Shown: piece after piece, positions 38,831 to 48,480 of the stretch
Numbering within the stretch: the stretch's first letter is position 1
How the letters are laid out: every line of letters starts with the position of its first letter
NCBI RefSeq assembly: GCF_000178975.2
Contig: NC_015057.1
Location: 411,659 to 475,658 of the forward strand
DNA from: Granulicella tundricola MP5ACTX9
GTDB lineage: Bacteria > Acidobacteriota > Terriglobia > Terriglobales > Acidobacteriaceae
DNA length: 64,000 bases
Direction of reading: 5' to 3'
Made by a program: the position numbers and the translations under genes
The notes under the pieces: model-generated
Seen by the model: the letters and a program-made list of their open reading frames with translations, nothing else
The model's database searches: none
What the model was told of the DNA's origin: nothing

Positions 38831-38857
38831 CTTAACTCATTTACTTTGAATACTTTG
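38831..38857 (+). repeat. ATACTTT module, copy A2
   Basis: CTTAACTCATTTACTTTGAA followed by TACTTTG, 27 bases. It lies just before the G-rich tract that abuts the facing gene's stop codon. Confidence 0.7.
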
Positions 38858-38860
38858 CAT

Positions 38861-38878
38861 CATTTGGGGGGAGGGGGA
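38861..38878 (+). other. G-rich tract at the end of the debranching-like gene
   Basis: CATTTGGGGGGAGGGGGA immediately precedes the complement of the TAG stop codon (38879-38881) of the minus-strand gene. In that gene's mRNA it is a C-rich run directly after the stop. The same layout recurs at 53755-53772. Confidence 0.7.
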
Positions 38879-41335
38879 CTACCACCGCAACGTCACCACC
38901 TTGCTCATATAACCAGCCGCACCAGAGAAGGGAATCGTCAGCGCCGAGCCATCCAACCCCCCACCCTCAACCGCCACCTTCAACCCACTCACATTCTGCC
39001 GAACCGTAAACCGCCCTACGGTCCCGCTCACCCCCTCAACCTCCAACCGCAGGGACCGCCCGCTCCACGTCTCATCCACTACCTTCACCTGCCCCGTCCG
39101 GCTCCCCGGCGTTGGTAGCCCATGCCCCATCGACACCTCAACCGCCGGCAGAGCCACCTTGGCCGGCCCAACCAGCCGCACCGCCTCACCCGAAACAGGA
39201 GACAACGAGACGTTCATAAACCCACCCTCCCGCCGATACAAAACATCGACAACGGAAGCCCCAACATGCAGCCGCCTCACCTCAGCCGAGTCCCAATCCG
39301 CCGGCAGCCGAGGCGTCACCTTCACGGTGCGCGCCACCCCATCCACCTCCAACCCAAACATCCCGCGCAGCAGCGGCGTCACCACCATCGCACTCGACCA
39401 AAGCTGATGACTTGTACTCCGCCCGAACGGCTCGAAGAACGCCCCTGAAAGCAGCTCCGTCACCGCGCCGATATCCTGCGCCGTCGTCAGATCCGCATTG
39501 GCCATCACACTCTGGAACCCCGCCAGCGCATGACCCGACCGGTACTGCGCCATCGCTGCCCAGCCCGTAAACAGCGGCCAGACCGACCCTTGGTGATAGC
39601 TGATCGGGTCGTACATCGCATCGCTCTCCGCCACATCCCGGGCACCCCAGTCCGTCGCAAAATCATGCGACGCCCAGCGCCTCAAACTTACCCCCGCGTG
39701 CTCCAACCCAGGCGTGTAACCCGCCCCATCATTCCACCAGGCCACACTCGGAAACACAGTCGAAGTCTTATCGATCTTCCCAAAGTCCTGGCTGAACCCA
39801 TACTCACCTGACTTGGAAACGTAGTACTCCTTCTCGAGCACCGCCCGAACCTTAGCCGCTCTCGCATCAGCCGCCTGAGCCAAAGTATCGTCCTTCAGCA
39901 GCCGAGCCATCTGCCCCACCGCAGCCGACCCCTGCTGATCCATCAACGCCAGATAAACCTCCTGCTTCGGCATACCCTCGTGTGTTGATGAAGTAGGCCA
40001 ACTCTCCACCCAGCCCGTGCCCTCAGAGTTGTCATAGATCCCATCGTGATCCGCGTCATGCGACGTCTCAAACGCCCACGCACTCATCACCTTGTCCTTA
40101 TGCGCGGCAAGGAAGGCAACATCCCCACTAGCCCGAACATAGTCCAGCATCGTCGTCAGAAAGAGAGGCGTAGCATCCGCAGCCGCATACCAGTAAGGAA
40201 ATGCCTTCCAGTCCAGGTCGCCCGCCGTCTGCGAGTACTCGTGCATTACCTTGCCGTCCGCCCTTTGCCTCGCCATTAGGAACTCCAGCTCGCTCCGCGC
40301 CAGCCCAAAGTCCCCATAACCATTCACCGCATACAGCGTGTACAAGGAGTCCCGCCCAAAGAACCACCCAAATCCCGGCCGAGCCGAGTCGCCCGAAGCA
40401 TAGTACCCCGCCACCAACCCCATCTCCCCACCCAGCCGAGCCCGCAACTGCCCAATCGAGGTCACCGCCCAGGAAAAGTCATCGTTCAGCCCCTCATCCG
40501 GCGTTCGTATCGAAGTCAGCTCCGCAGCCTGAGCCTTATATCGCTCCGCATGACCCGAATAGATCGCGCCGAGCCGCCCATCCACATCACCCATAGCCTT
40601 CTCCAGCGCCGCCGTCGAAGCCGTCTCCTTCGTCCGCCCGACAGCCATCAGCAGCGGATACACCTTCCCCGCATCCGCCTTTGGGTCCACATGCAGCCGG
40701 AACTCCAGCGGATGCACCTGCGGCCGCTCCTGGAACGGAGCCATGATCCCGCTCTTCGCCCCCGGCAGCGCCACCGCCCCCGCAAACTCCGGGTAGTCGG
40801 AGTGCAGCACGTAGAACCCACTCGCTCCACGCTCCACCCACTCGGCAGACGGCACGCCGCTACTCAACTTAGGCCACATCTCCCGCAGTTCCCCCGTGAA
40901 CCGGAACGTCAGATCAACGGGCCTCACAGAGTCCACCGCAAACATCACCACCGCCCCCACGCCGTCGGCAGAAAACATCGTCTGCCGCACCGTCACCGCA
41001 ATATGCGAGTAGGTGATCGTGGTCCGGTCCGGCCTCACATCAATCTCCCGCGCCGCCTGGTTCAGGTCGATCGGTACCGCATAACCTTCAACCTGCGCCT
41101 CGATCGTAAAGTGGCTCAGCAGCTTTACCGGCAGCACCCACGCCTCAAAGCTCCCCTGCTGCTCCCCGACGATCACACCCTCCGGCCCCGCCACCGTAAA
41201 AGGCTGCCCAGCCGACACATGCCGCCGCAGCACCAGCCCATCCTCGCGCATCGGAAACGCAGCCACCGGCCGCAGCCCCTGCGCCCCCGCACCCACACTC
41301 AAAGCCAGCATCATCAACACGAAAGCCCGCACCAC
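38879..41335 (-). CDS. Secreted glycogen-debranching-like (alpha/alpha)6 glycoside hydrolase
   Basis: 818 residues with a signal peptide (FVLMMLALSVGAGAQG). An N-terminal beta-rich domain (to about 260) precedes an (alpha/alpha)6 toroid: GFGWFFGRDSLYTLYAVNGY, then SELEFLMARQRADGKVMHEY, AFPYWYAAADATPLFL, GWVESWPTSSTHEGMPKQEV and YHQGSVWPLFTGWAAMAQYR, as in amylo-alpha-1,6-glucosidase/GH63/GH133 relatives. A beta C-terminal domain follows. The acidic residues in GRDSL and in ESW/HEGMP are candidates for the catalytic pair. The secreted form suggests hydrolysis of extracellular oligosaccharide and not storage glycogen. It is divergent from the 41404 gene and convergent with vapC. Confidence 0.8.
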   Translation of the reverse strand: MVRAFVLMMLALSVGAGAQGLRPVAAFPMREDGLVLRRHVSAGQPFTVAGPEGVIVGEQQGSFEAWVLPVKLLSHFTIEAQVEGYAVPIDLNQAAREIDVRPDRTTITYSHIAVTVRQTMFSADGVGAVVMFAVDSVRPVDLTFRFTGELREMWPKLSSGVPSAEWVERGASGFYVLHSDYPEFAGAVALPGAKSGIMAPFQERPQVHPLEFRLHVDPKADAGKVYPLLMAVGRTKETASTAALEKAMGDVDGRLGAIYSGHAERYKAQAAELTSIRTPDEGLNDDFSWAVTSIGQLRARLGGEMGLVAGYYASGDSARPGFGWFFGRDSLYTLYAVNGYGDFGLARSELEFLMARQRADGKVMHEYSQTAGDLDWKAFPYWYAAADATPLFLTTMLDYVRASGDVAFLAAHKDKVMSAWAFETSHDADHDGIYDNSEGTGWVESWPTSSTHEGMPKQEVYLALMDQQGSAAVGQMARLLKDDTLAQAADARAAKVRAVLEKEYYVSKSGEYGFSQDFGKIDKTSTVFPSVAWWNDGAGYTPGLEHAGVSLRRWASHDFATDWGARDVAESDAMYDPISYHQGSVWPLFTGWAAMAQYRSGHALAGFQSVMANADLTTAQDIGAVTELLSGAFFEPFGRSTSHQLWSSAMVVTPLLRGMFGLEVDGVARTVKVTPRLPADWDSAEVRRLHVGASVVDVLYRREGGFMNVSLSPVSGEAVRLVGPAKVALPAVEVSMGHGLPTPGSRTGQVKVVDETWSGRSLRLEVEGVSGTVGRFTVRQNVSGLKVAVEGGGLDGSALTIPFSGAAGYMSKVVTLRW

Positions 41336-41403
41336 AGCACCTCACACGAAACGGCTCATTCTACCTTGCCACCTCACCACCGCGTTCCGTACGATAGCCC
41401 TCT

Positions 41404-41928
41404 ATGCGCATCAGATCCATCCTCACCGTCTGCACCCTGCTCCTCGCCTCACTCGTCAACGCACACGGTCAGTCCATCCTCACCCGAGACCAGGCATCCG
41501 CCGTCATGCCCGCCACCGTCTTCTACGCCGGCCGAACCGCCTCCATCCAGGGACGCAACTCCACCGGCCTCCGCATTGCCGGAAGCCCGACAGACCACCT
41601 CATCCTCGCCGCCTTAGTCGATACCTCCGGCTACTCCTCCGGAGTCCAGGAGACCTACCAGGCCTACCTCATCACCGAGGTCCCCCTCCACATCGCCAAC
41701 CAAACACTCCCCCCCGGCGCCTACGGCATAGGCTTCATAGCGCAGGACCACTTCGTAGTCATGGACCTCGGCGCCCACCAACTCCTCAACGTCCCCTCCA
41801 CTAAAGACGCCACCCTCCCCCGCCCCAACCCTCTCCAACTCCTCGCCGACCCCGCCACCCCCGGCCACTTCCGCCTCTACGCCGGCCGCAACTTCGTTTC
41901 AATCGCGCCAGCCGACGTGGCCCATTAG
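41404..41928 (+). CDS. Small secreted protein of unknown function
   Basis: 174 residues with a signal peptide (MRIRSILTVCTLLLASLVNA). The mature part reads ASAVMPATVFYAGRTASIQG and later HIANQTLPPGAYGIGFIAQD; a beta-rich fold is likely. No catalytic motif is seen. It lies 10 bases before a secreted TPR gene and is likely co-transcribed with it and the multiheme cytochrome gene. I do not recognise a named family. Confidence 0.75.
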   Translation: MRIRSILTVCTLLLASLVNAHGQSILTRDQASAVMPATVFYAGRTASIQGRNSTGLRIAGSPTDHLILAALVDTSGYSSGVQETYQAYLITEVPLHIANQTLPPGAYGIGFIAQDHFVVMDLGAHQLLNVPSTKDATLPRPNPLQLLADPATPGHFRLYAGRNFVSIAPADVAH

Positions 41929-41938
41929 ACTTCTTCCC

Positions 41939-43723
41939 ATGGCACACTCTCCCAACTCCGGCTCCGCAATCAGCCGAGCCGCGTGCCTCATGCTCACCGC
42001 CATCGCAGTCTCGCAAGCCCAGATCAAGCCAAAGCCCGCAGATCTAGCCGCAGCCTCCACCGCCATGCAGCAGGGAATCGCCGCAGCCAACCGGAACGAT
42101 CTCCCCGCCGCCGCCGCCGCCTTCGTCCGCGCCACCCAGTTAGTTCCAACCCTCGAGCCACCACAAGCCGCCCTAGGCTCCATCCTCCTCGCCCAGGGCG
42201 ACCTTCCAGCCGCCGCCCGCACCCTGGCCCGCGCCCACACCCTCGACCCCAACGACCTCGCCACCACCCTCAACCTCGCCCGAACCCTCACCGCCCAGGC
42301 CGACTATCCAACCGCCCTCCCACTCTTCCATCAAGCCCTCACGTCCCCAAACCCGCCGGCCCTCTCGCCTGAAGAGTCCCTCGCCTACGCCACCACCCTC
42401 TCCGCCACCGGCAATCCCACAGAAGCCCAATCTCAACTCACGCAAGCCCTCACTGCCACTCCAGACTCCGCCCTCCTGCACGATGCACTGGGAGTCCTCC
42501 TCGTCCAGAGCCGCCACCTTCCTGAAGCCGTTCCCCACTTCGAACGCGCCACCCAACTCGATCCCGCCTACACTCAGGCGCAGCTCCACCTGGGCACAAC
42601 CCTCCTGCTCCTCGGCCAACCCGATCAAGCCATCCCCCCACTTCGCAAGGCAGCAACCCAGGCCCCCACCAGCTTTGACGCCCACCTCCAACTAGGCCGC
42701 GCCCTCTCCGCCGCCCGCCAGGACCAGCCCGCCCTCACCGAGCTTCATCGCGCCGCCGAACTCCGCACTCCCGCTACCCCACCCGCCGCCATCTACGATC
42801 TCGCCCTGGCCCTTGAAGCCAGCGGCGACTCCGCCTCCTCGCTCCCACTCTTCGCCGCCTCCGCACACGCGCTCGGCAGCAGTGAGGCCCTCATCAACTA
42901 CGCCCTCGCCCGTGTCCAAACCGGCGACGCCATCGGCGCACTTCCGCTCTACGCCAAAGCCGTCACCCTTGGCCCGGACTCCGCCACCCTCCGCGAAGAC
43001 TACGGCGTAGCCTACCTCCAACAATCGGACCTCGACCACGCCATCACCCAGTTCCGCGCCGGCCTCGCCCTCGACCCCCAGAGCCCCCACCTCCACTACG
43101 ACCTTGGCCTCGCCTTCAAGCTCAAGGACGATCTCCCCGCATCCATCACCGAGCTCCAGCTCGCCTCCACTCTGGACCCCACCCTGCCCGACCCCGCCTA
43201 CACCCTCGGCGTCATCTACATGCAGCAGGGCCGATACCCCGACGCCATCGCCCAGCTCCGCCGCGCCACCACCCTCCAGCCCACCAACGGCGACGCCTGG
43301 GCCCTCCTCGGCGGAGTCCTCAAGGACTCGGACGACACCCCCGCCGGAGCCCAGCAGGCCATCGAAGCCCTTCGCCACGCCTCCGCCCTCCAGCCCGACC
43401 AACCCAGCCTCCACATCCAGATCGCCGCCCTCCTCATCCGCACCAACCAGCCCGAGCAAGCCGCCGCCGAACGCAAAACCGCCGCAGAGCTCAGCCGAGC
43501 CGCAGTCGCCCAGCAACGCGCCAGCTTCTCCCTCCGCAGCGGCCGCACCCTCCTCGCCCAGGGCAAGCTCCCTGAAGCCATCGTGCAGCTCAACGCAGCC
43601 ATCGCCGCAGACCCCAAAGCCCCAGAGCCCCACACCCTCCTCGCCGAAGCCCTCACCCGCCAGGGCAAGCCCGCCGAAGCCGCCATCGAACGCCAACGCG
43701 CCCTTACCCTCAAGACCCCATGA
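41939..43723 (+). CDS. Secreted TPR-repeat protein
   Basis: 594 residues with a signal peptide (ISRAACLMLTAIAVSQAQ). At least a dozen TPR units fill the rest, for example AVPHFERATQLDPAYTQAQL, AITQFRAGLALDPQSPHLHY and AIAQLRRATTLQPTNGDAWA. It probably works as a periplasmic scaffold. Its stop overlaps the start of the cytochrome gene as ATGA (43720-43723), implying coupled translation and perhaps a physical complex. Codons end almost always in C, unlike genes in the left part of the window. Confidence 0.88.
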   Translation: MAHSPNSGSAISRAACLMLTAIAVSQAQIKPKPADLAAASTAMQQGIAAANRNDLPAAAAAFVRATQLVPTLEPPQAALGSILLAQGDLPAAARTLARAHTLDPNDLATTLNLARTLTAQADYPTALPLFHQALTSPNPPALSPEESLAYATTLSATGNPTEAQSQLTQALTATPDSALLHDALGVLLVQSRHLPEAVPHFERATQLDPAYTQAQLHLGTTLLLLGQPDQAIPPLRKAATQAPTSFDAHLQLGRALSAARQDQPALTELHRAAELRTPATPPAAIYDLALALEASGDSASSLPLFAASAHALGSSEALINYALARVQTGDAIGALPLYAKAVTLGPDSATLREDYGVAYLQQSDLDHAITQFRAGLALDPQSPHLHYDLGLAFKLKDDLPASITELQLASTLDPTLPDPAYTLGVIYMQQGRYPDAIAQLRRATTLQPTNGDAWALLGGVLKDSDDTPAGAQQAIEALRHASALQPDQPSLHIQIAALLIRTNQPEQAAAERKTAAELSRAAVAQQRASFSLRSGRTLLAQGKLPEAIVQLNAAIAADPKAPEPHTLLAEALTRQGKPAEAAIERQRALTLKTP

Positions 43724-45522
43724 CCCGCCCCGCCCGCATCCTCGCAGCCGCGGCAATCATCGTAGCAATCACGATTGTGTGCCCCATCCTCACGACGGCT
43801 TCATCGTCGTTAGGGTGGGCCTCGAGCAAAGCTCGACCGTCCTCCTCAATAGCCGAACAAATCAAACCCCTCACCGTCCAAGCCTCCGAATCCCTCCCAC
43901 CATTAACCAACCCCGACCTGGTCTGCGCCACCTGCCACCAAGCCATCTACGCCCGATACGAACAAACCCCCATGGCCCAGGGCAGCGGTCCCGCCGACAC
44001 CAACCTCATCCCCGGCGCCTTCCGCCACACCCCCTCCAACATCGACTACCGCATCTTCCTCCGCGACTCCACCCCCTACATGTCATTCTCCCGCGACGGA
44101 AACCCACCCCTCAGCGGCGAACGCAAACTCCTCTACTTCATAGGCTCCGGCCGCCGAGGCCGCACCTATCTCTACCGCTCCGACACCCAGTGGTTCGAGC
44201 TCCCCATCAACTCCTACACCCGCCGCAACACCTGGGACATGGCCCCCGCCTTCGACGCCGTAACCTCCATGCCCGCCGTCCTCCCCACCGACCCCAACTG
44301 CCTCCACTGCCACGCCACCGACGTCCAACCCTCCCTCCCAACCGCCCGCAACCGCTTCGCCGCCGAGCCCTTCCGCCAGGGCGGCATAGGCTGCAGCGCC
44401 TGCCACGGAGACCCCACAGCCCACCTCGCTCAGAGCGGGCACGGCCCCATCCTCAACCCCAACAAACTGTCGCCCGCCAAACGCGACAGCGCCTGCATCC
44501 AATGCCACCTGGAAGGCGACGCAGTAGTCTACAAACCCGGCCGCTCCCTCGCCCAGTTCCGCCCCGGTGAAGACCTCGCCGCCACCGCCGTCTACTTCAT
44601 CCGCGCCAGCCACCAAGCTGGCGCAGCCCCAAACCAGGCCGGCGCAGCCCCAAACCAGTCCGGAGCCGCCCGAGCCACCAGCCAGTACGAAGCCCTCCTC
44701 CGCAGCGCCTGCAAGCGAGCCACCGGCGACCGCCTCACCTGCACCACCTGCCACGACCCCCACTCCACCCCCGCCCCCGCCGAGCGCGTCCAGTTCTTCC
44801 GCGCCAGATGTCTCGCCTGCCACACCAGCCCCAAACTCGCCGCCACCCATCACCCCGAGCAGCCTGACTGCGCCCTCTGCCACATGCCCACCCGCCCCAC
44901 CACCGACATCTCCCACGAGCAGCTCACAGACCACGACATCGAGTCCCGCCCCACCCACCTCCAAACCCTCGCAGCCTCCAGCGACCTGGACAAGCTAGTC
45001 ACCGTAGGAGGAGTCCCCGCAACCGAAGCCGAGTACGGCATGGCCTACGCCCAACTCGCCGCCCACGGCAACGCCGCCTACGCCCGCGAAGCGCTGCGCC
45101 TCCTCACCCACGCGGCAAGCCTTCAGCCAGACCAGGCCCCCTTAGCCCCTGAAGCCGAAGTCCAGCTAGCCTATCTCCGCCAGCGCGACGGCCACCCCAC
45201 CCAGGCCCGCGCCAACTACATCAACGTCCTCCGCCAGCTTCCCTACGAGCCCACCGCCCTCGCCAACCTCGGCGTCCTCGACGCCTCCACCAGCAACCTC
45301 GCCGAGTCCCTCCGCCTCCTCAACCGCCTCATCGACGCCGACCCCAGCCATACGGCCGCCGGCCTCAACCTCGCCTTCATCGATTGCTCCATAGGCCGCA
45401 AGCAGGATGCCCAGGCCATCCTCAAGCGCCTCGCAGACATCAACCCGGATGACCCCCAGCTCCGCATCTTCCAGACCCAGGGCACCTACGCCGGCCAGCA
45501 TTGCGCCCTCACAATCCCCTAG
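43720..45522 (+). CDS. Seven-heme cytochrome c fused to TPR repeats
   Basis: 600 residues with an N-terminal export helix (ILAAAAIIVAITIVCPIL). Seven CXXCH heme sites: CATCH 69-73, CLHCH 194-198, CSACH 225-229, CIQCH 259-263, CTTCH 341-345, CLACH 364-368 and CALCH 384-388. The pattern resembles cytochrome c554/doubled-CXXCH proteins. TPR repeats fill about 430-590. Periplasmic electron transfer or assembly is likely; the redox partner is unknown. Residues 300-314 are a seven-residue tandem duplication (AGAAPNQ). It overlaps the upstream secreted TPR gene. Confidence 0.87.
   Translation: MTRPARILAAAAIIVAITIVCPILTTASSSLGWASSKARPSSSIAEQIKPLTVQASESLPPLTNPDLVCATCHQAIYARYEQTPMAQGSGPADTNLIPGAFRHTPSNIDYRIFLRDSTPYMSFSRDGNPPLSGERKLLYFIGSGRRGRTYLYRSDTQWFELPINSYTRRNTWDMAPAFDAVTSMPAVLPTDPNCLHCHATDVQPSLPTARNRFAAEPFRQGGIGCSACHGDPTAHLAQSGHGPILNPNKLSPAKRDSACIQCHLEGDAVVYKPGRSLAQFRPGEDLAATAVYFIRASHQAGAAPNQAGAAPNQSGAARATSQYEALLRSACKRATGDRLTCTTCHDPHSTPAPAERVQFFRARCLACHTSPKLAATHHPEQPDCALCHMPTRPTTDISHEQLTDHDIESRPTHLQTLAASSDLDKLVTVGGVPATEAEYGMAYAQLAAHGNAAYAREALRLLTHAASLQPDQAPLAPEAEVQLAYLRQRDGHPTQARANYINVLRQLPYEPTALANLGVLDASTSNLAESLRLLNRLIDADPSHTAAGLNLAFIDCSIGRKQDAQAILKRLADINPDDPQLRIFQTQGTYAGQHCALTIP
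44617..44658 (+). repeat. 21-bp tandem repeat, two units, inside the cytochrome gene
   Basis: Units 44617-44637 and 44638-44658 differ by one base (GCTGGCGCAG... and GCCGGCGCAG...). A partial third unit follows. They encode AGAAPNQ twice, in frame, in a linker between the fourth and fifth heme sites. Confidence 0.9.
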
Positions 45523-45746
45523 CAAATCTCCTATCACCCATTCAGGTACTACCGCTCCACACACTTTTCCTCCATGCTGAAAGAGAACGGCGATCGCCTG
45601 CACGTCATAAAGGCCACGCTGACTCAATGCTGTGACGTTTTTCTCTGCTCCTCCATGTCTTCTTCACGCAGCTCATCCTTCCATGAGCAAGCGCTTTCCG
45701 TCGTTCGTCGACAGAAGAAAACCATGTTCAAGGATCGGAGTAATTC

Positions 45747-48335
45747 GTGACGTTGCGCCAGACCGAACACCACCACCACCACTCACGCAACTACATCCGC
45801 ATCTTCAATCTCATCATCCTGCTTCAGCTCGTCCTCGGTGCCGTCGCCTGGCGCGAGTCCGTCGCCATCCGTCGCCTTGCCCTCGTCATCACCGCCCAGC
45901 GAGCCGCACTCGTCAGCGCCCACGAGCGCATCGAGCATCTACAGCAGGACCTCTCCTCCGCCACATCCAATCTGCCCGATACTCTCCGCCCCGACTTCAC
46001 CGCTCGTCAGGAACTAGCCGAACATCTCAGTGCCTCGCTCCTTCGGCTTGCAGAGCTTGACTCCATCCTCAACGCCCGCGAGATCGCCGCCGCCAAAGCT
46101 CAGGCCGCCACCTTCCACACCCTCGCGGTAAGTCCCATCGATCCGGCCTCGTTCAATCAAGCCGTCAGACAGACCTCCGCCACCAGCAGCCTCTGGCAGG
46201 CCGCTGCACTCCGTGCCGATTCAGATATCCAGCACCAGCTCATCACCGCCCGCCGAGCCTTCGTCTGGATGCAGTGCGCCCTCGCCCTCGCACCCTTCTT
46301 CATCCTCGCCGCCGTAGGCTGCATCATCCTGCTTAAGCGCGACGTCCGCCTTGAGGCCCGCCAGCGCCAGCGCGTAGAAGACGAGCTCCGTCTCGAGCGC
46401 GGCACCCTCGAAGCCCGCATCGTCGCCCGCACCGTGGAACTCCAGTCGGAAGTCCTCGAGCGTCAACGCGCCGAGCAGCTCAACCGCGGCCGCAACCATC
46501 TCCTCGAGATGCTCGCCCGCGAAGAGCCCGCCACCCACATCTTCAGCGCCCTCGTCGACATCATCACCCGCGATCGCTCCCGCTGGTGCTGTGCCCTCTA
46601 CATCATCCGCGGCGCCGAACTACACCTCGAGGCCTCCAGTAATCTCCCCGCCAGCCTTCTCCGTAACCTCCACCAGCTTCCCACCAGTATTCACGAAGTC
46701 CCAGCCCTCCAGGCCCACAAGCCCTACATTCTGGAAGACCTCACCCGCGCCCGCACCCCCTGGACCCAGCTCCTCTACGCCAACGGCATCCAATCCCTCT
46801 GGTCCGCCCCCATCTTCGCCCCCGACGGCGCACCCCTCGGCATCCTCACCATCTACTCCCTCCTCCGTTGCACGCCCTCCCAGCTCGATCTGGACCTCCT
46901 CGAGTCCCACGCCCAGATGACCGCTATGGTCCTTGAGCGTTACCGCCTCCAGCAAGAGCTCCGTCGCCATGCCTATCATGACAACCTCACCGGCCTCCCC
47001 AATCGCCTCCTTGGCGAAGAGCGTCTCGCCTCTGCCATCCGCCGCGGCCGCCGCGCCGGCAGCCCCGTCGCCATCCTCTGGATCGACCTCGATAAGTTCA
47101 AGCAGACTAACGACGTCCACGGCCACGTCGCTGGCGACAACATCCTCAAGGAGATCGCCGCGCGCCTCTCCCGCCGCTTCCGCGACTCAGACACCATCGC
47201 CCGCATGGGTGGCGATGAGTTCATGGCCGTCCTTGAAGACATCACCGACCGCTCCGCCGCTCGCAAGATCGCAGAGCAGCTCATCGCCGAACTCGCTCTC
47301 CCCATCCCCTTCGGCGACCTCATGCTCGTCACTGAAGCCAGCATCGGCATCTCCCTCTTCCCGGAAGACGGAGACTCCGCAGACCTCCTCCAGCGCAACG
47401 CAGACATGGCCATGTACGAGGCCAAGTTCGGCCACCACGGCGTCCGCGCCTTCTCCCCCGCGCTCGACTCCATCCTCACCGAACGCCGCGACCTCGAGAA
47501 AGCCATGATCCACGCCCTCGATCACGGCGGCTTCGCCCTCCACTACCAACCCCAGTACGCCAATGACGGCCGCCTCTCCGCCTTTGAAGCCCTCCTCCGC
47601 TTTCCCCATCCGGTCATGGGCATGGTCTCCCCCGCCCGCCTCATCCCCATCGCTGAGGAGAGCCAGATGATCGTCGCCCTCGGCACCTGGGTCCTGCGCG
47701 AAGCCTGCAACCAGAGCATGCGCTGGCAGAAAGCTGGCCTCCCGGAAGTCCTCATCGCCGTCAACATCTCCGCCATGCAGTTCGCACGCCAGGACTTCGC
47801 CCACCACGTCGCCGAGATCCTCGAAGAGACCGGCCTCCACCCCGAACTCCTCGAACTCGAACTCACCGAATCCGTCATGGTCAAGGACTTCGCCGAGTCC
47901 ACCCGCCAGCTCGAGCGGCTCAAGCGCCTCGGCGTCAGCATCGCCGTAGACGACTTCGGCACCGGCTACTCCTCCCTCAACCACCTCCACCGCCTCCCCA
48001 TCGACAAGCTCAAGATCGACCGCAGCTTCATCCAGGCCCTCAGCGAGCCCAACGGAACCCTCCCCATCGTCGAAAGCATCATCGCCATGGCCCACCGCAT
48101 GGGCATGTGCGTCGTAGCCGAGGGCGTCGAAACCCCTCGCCAGATGGCCACCCTCCGCGAAAAGAGCTGCAACATCCTTCAGGGCTACCTCTTCTCGCCC
48201 CCCGTAGAAGCAGACCGCGCCGCTCTCTTCCTTGCCACCGGCACCAACCCCCGCCTGACCTCCGCCGAACTCACCATCCCCGCACTCCCATCCCACCCCG
48301 CCACCCTGACCATCCCCGCCCCCGCAAGATCCTGA
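45747..48335 (+). CDS. Bifunctional diguanylate cyclase/phosphodiesterase (GAF-GGDEF-EAL) with two TM helices
   Basis: 862 residues starting GTG, with GGAG six bases before. TM1 about 17-35, an extracytoplasmic sensor of about 135 residues, TM2 about 173-197, a coiled coil (to about 245), GAF about 255-395, GGDEF about 408-570 and EAL about 585-835. GGDEF is intact at 488-492, with a product-inhibition site RDSD exactly five residues before it. EALLRF (614-619), VNISAMQF and DDFGTGYSS support an active phosphodiesterase. It makes and/or breaks c-di-GMP in response to an external signal. A HHHHH run near the N-terminus is odd but natural. Confidence 0.93.
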   Translation: MTLRQTEHHHHHSRNYIRIFNLIILLQLVLGAVAWRESVAIRRLALVITAQRAALVSAHERIEHLQQDLSSATSNLPDTLRPDFTARQELAEHLSASLLRLAELDSILNAREIAAAKAQAATFHTLAVSPIDPASFNQAVRQTSATSSLWQAAALRADSDIQHQLITARRAFVWMQCALALAPFFILAAVGCIILLKRDVRLEARQRQRVEDELRLERGTLEARIVARTVELQSEVLERQRAEQLNRGRNHLLEMLAREEPATHIFSALVDIITRDRSRWCCALYIIRGAELHLEASSNLPASLLRNLHQLPTSIHEVPALQAHKPYILEDLTRARTPWTQLLYANGIQSLWSAPIFAPDGAPLGILTIYSLLRCTPSQLDLDLLESHAQMTAMVLERYRLQQELRRHAYHDNLTGLPNRLLGEERLASAIRRGRRAGSPVAILWIDLDKFKQTNDVHGHVAGDNILKEIAARLSRRFRDSDTIARMGGDEFMAVLEDITDRSAARKIAEQLIAELALPIPFGDLMLVTEASIGISLFPEDGDSADLLQRNADMAMYEAKFGHHGVRAFSPALDSILTERRDLEKAMIHALDHGGFALHYQPQYANDGRLSAFEALLRFPHPVMGMVSPARLIPIAEESQMIVALGTWVLREACNQSMRWQKAGLPEVLIAVNISAMQFARQDFAHHVAEILEETGLHPELLELELTESVMVKDFAESTRQLERLKRLGVSIAVDDFGTGYSSLNHLHRLPIDKLKIDRSFIQALSEPNGTLPIVESIIAMAHRMGMCVVAEGVETPRQMATLREKSCNILQGYLFSPPVEADRAALFLATGTNPRLTSAELTIPALPSHPATLTIPAPARS

Positions 48336-48480
48336 GCCGTCCACGCCGCAGCCTTGCTCGCCCTCCGTTCCTCTCACGACACTTCCACACATTACTGGCG
48401 TTCCGTCGGTGTTATCTCTTATGTGTCTCCCTGGTTTGCGCAGGCTGGAGAGCACGCATTCGATTCACCGGAGAACCCAC

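Noticed and set aside
38779..38857. ATACTTT modules as a CRISPR array
   Set aside because: Copies are degenerate, irregularly spaced and few, with no cas genes in the window.
38861..38880. G-rich tract as a G-quadruplex
   Set aside because: Only two G runs are present in each tract, so an intramolecular quadruplex is not supported; reported as part of the composite element instead.
40550..41617. 355-codon plus-strand frame opposite the debranching-like gene
   Set aside because: Arg/His/Pro-rich text with no domain; the minus-strand gene has clear motifs and a signal peptide.
42692..43756. Long minus-strand open frame opposite the TPR gene
   Set aside because: Product is almost only G, E, A, L and V and mirrors the C-rich codons of the real plus-strand TPR gene.
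43104..44570. 488-codon frame overlapping the TPR and cytochrome genes
   Set aside because: Ser/Pro-rich low-complexity product in the wrong frame; both real genes have strong motifs there.
47187..48455. 422-codon minus-strand frame opposite the GGDEF-EAL gene
   Set aside because: Composition is typical of an antisense shadow, and the plus strand has intact catalytic motifs.
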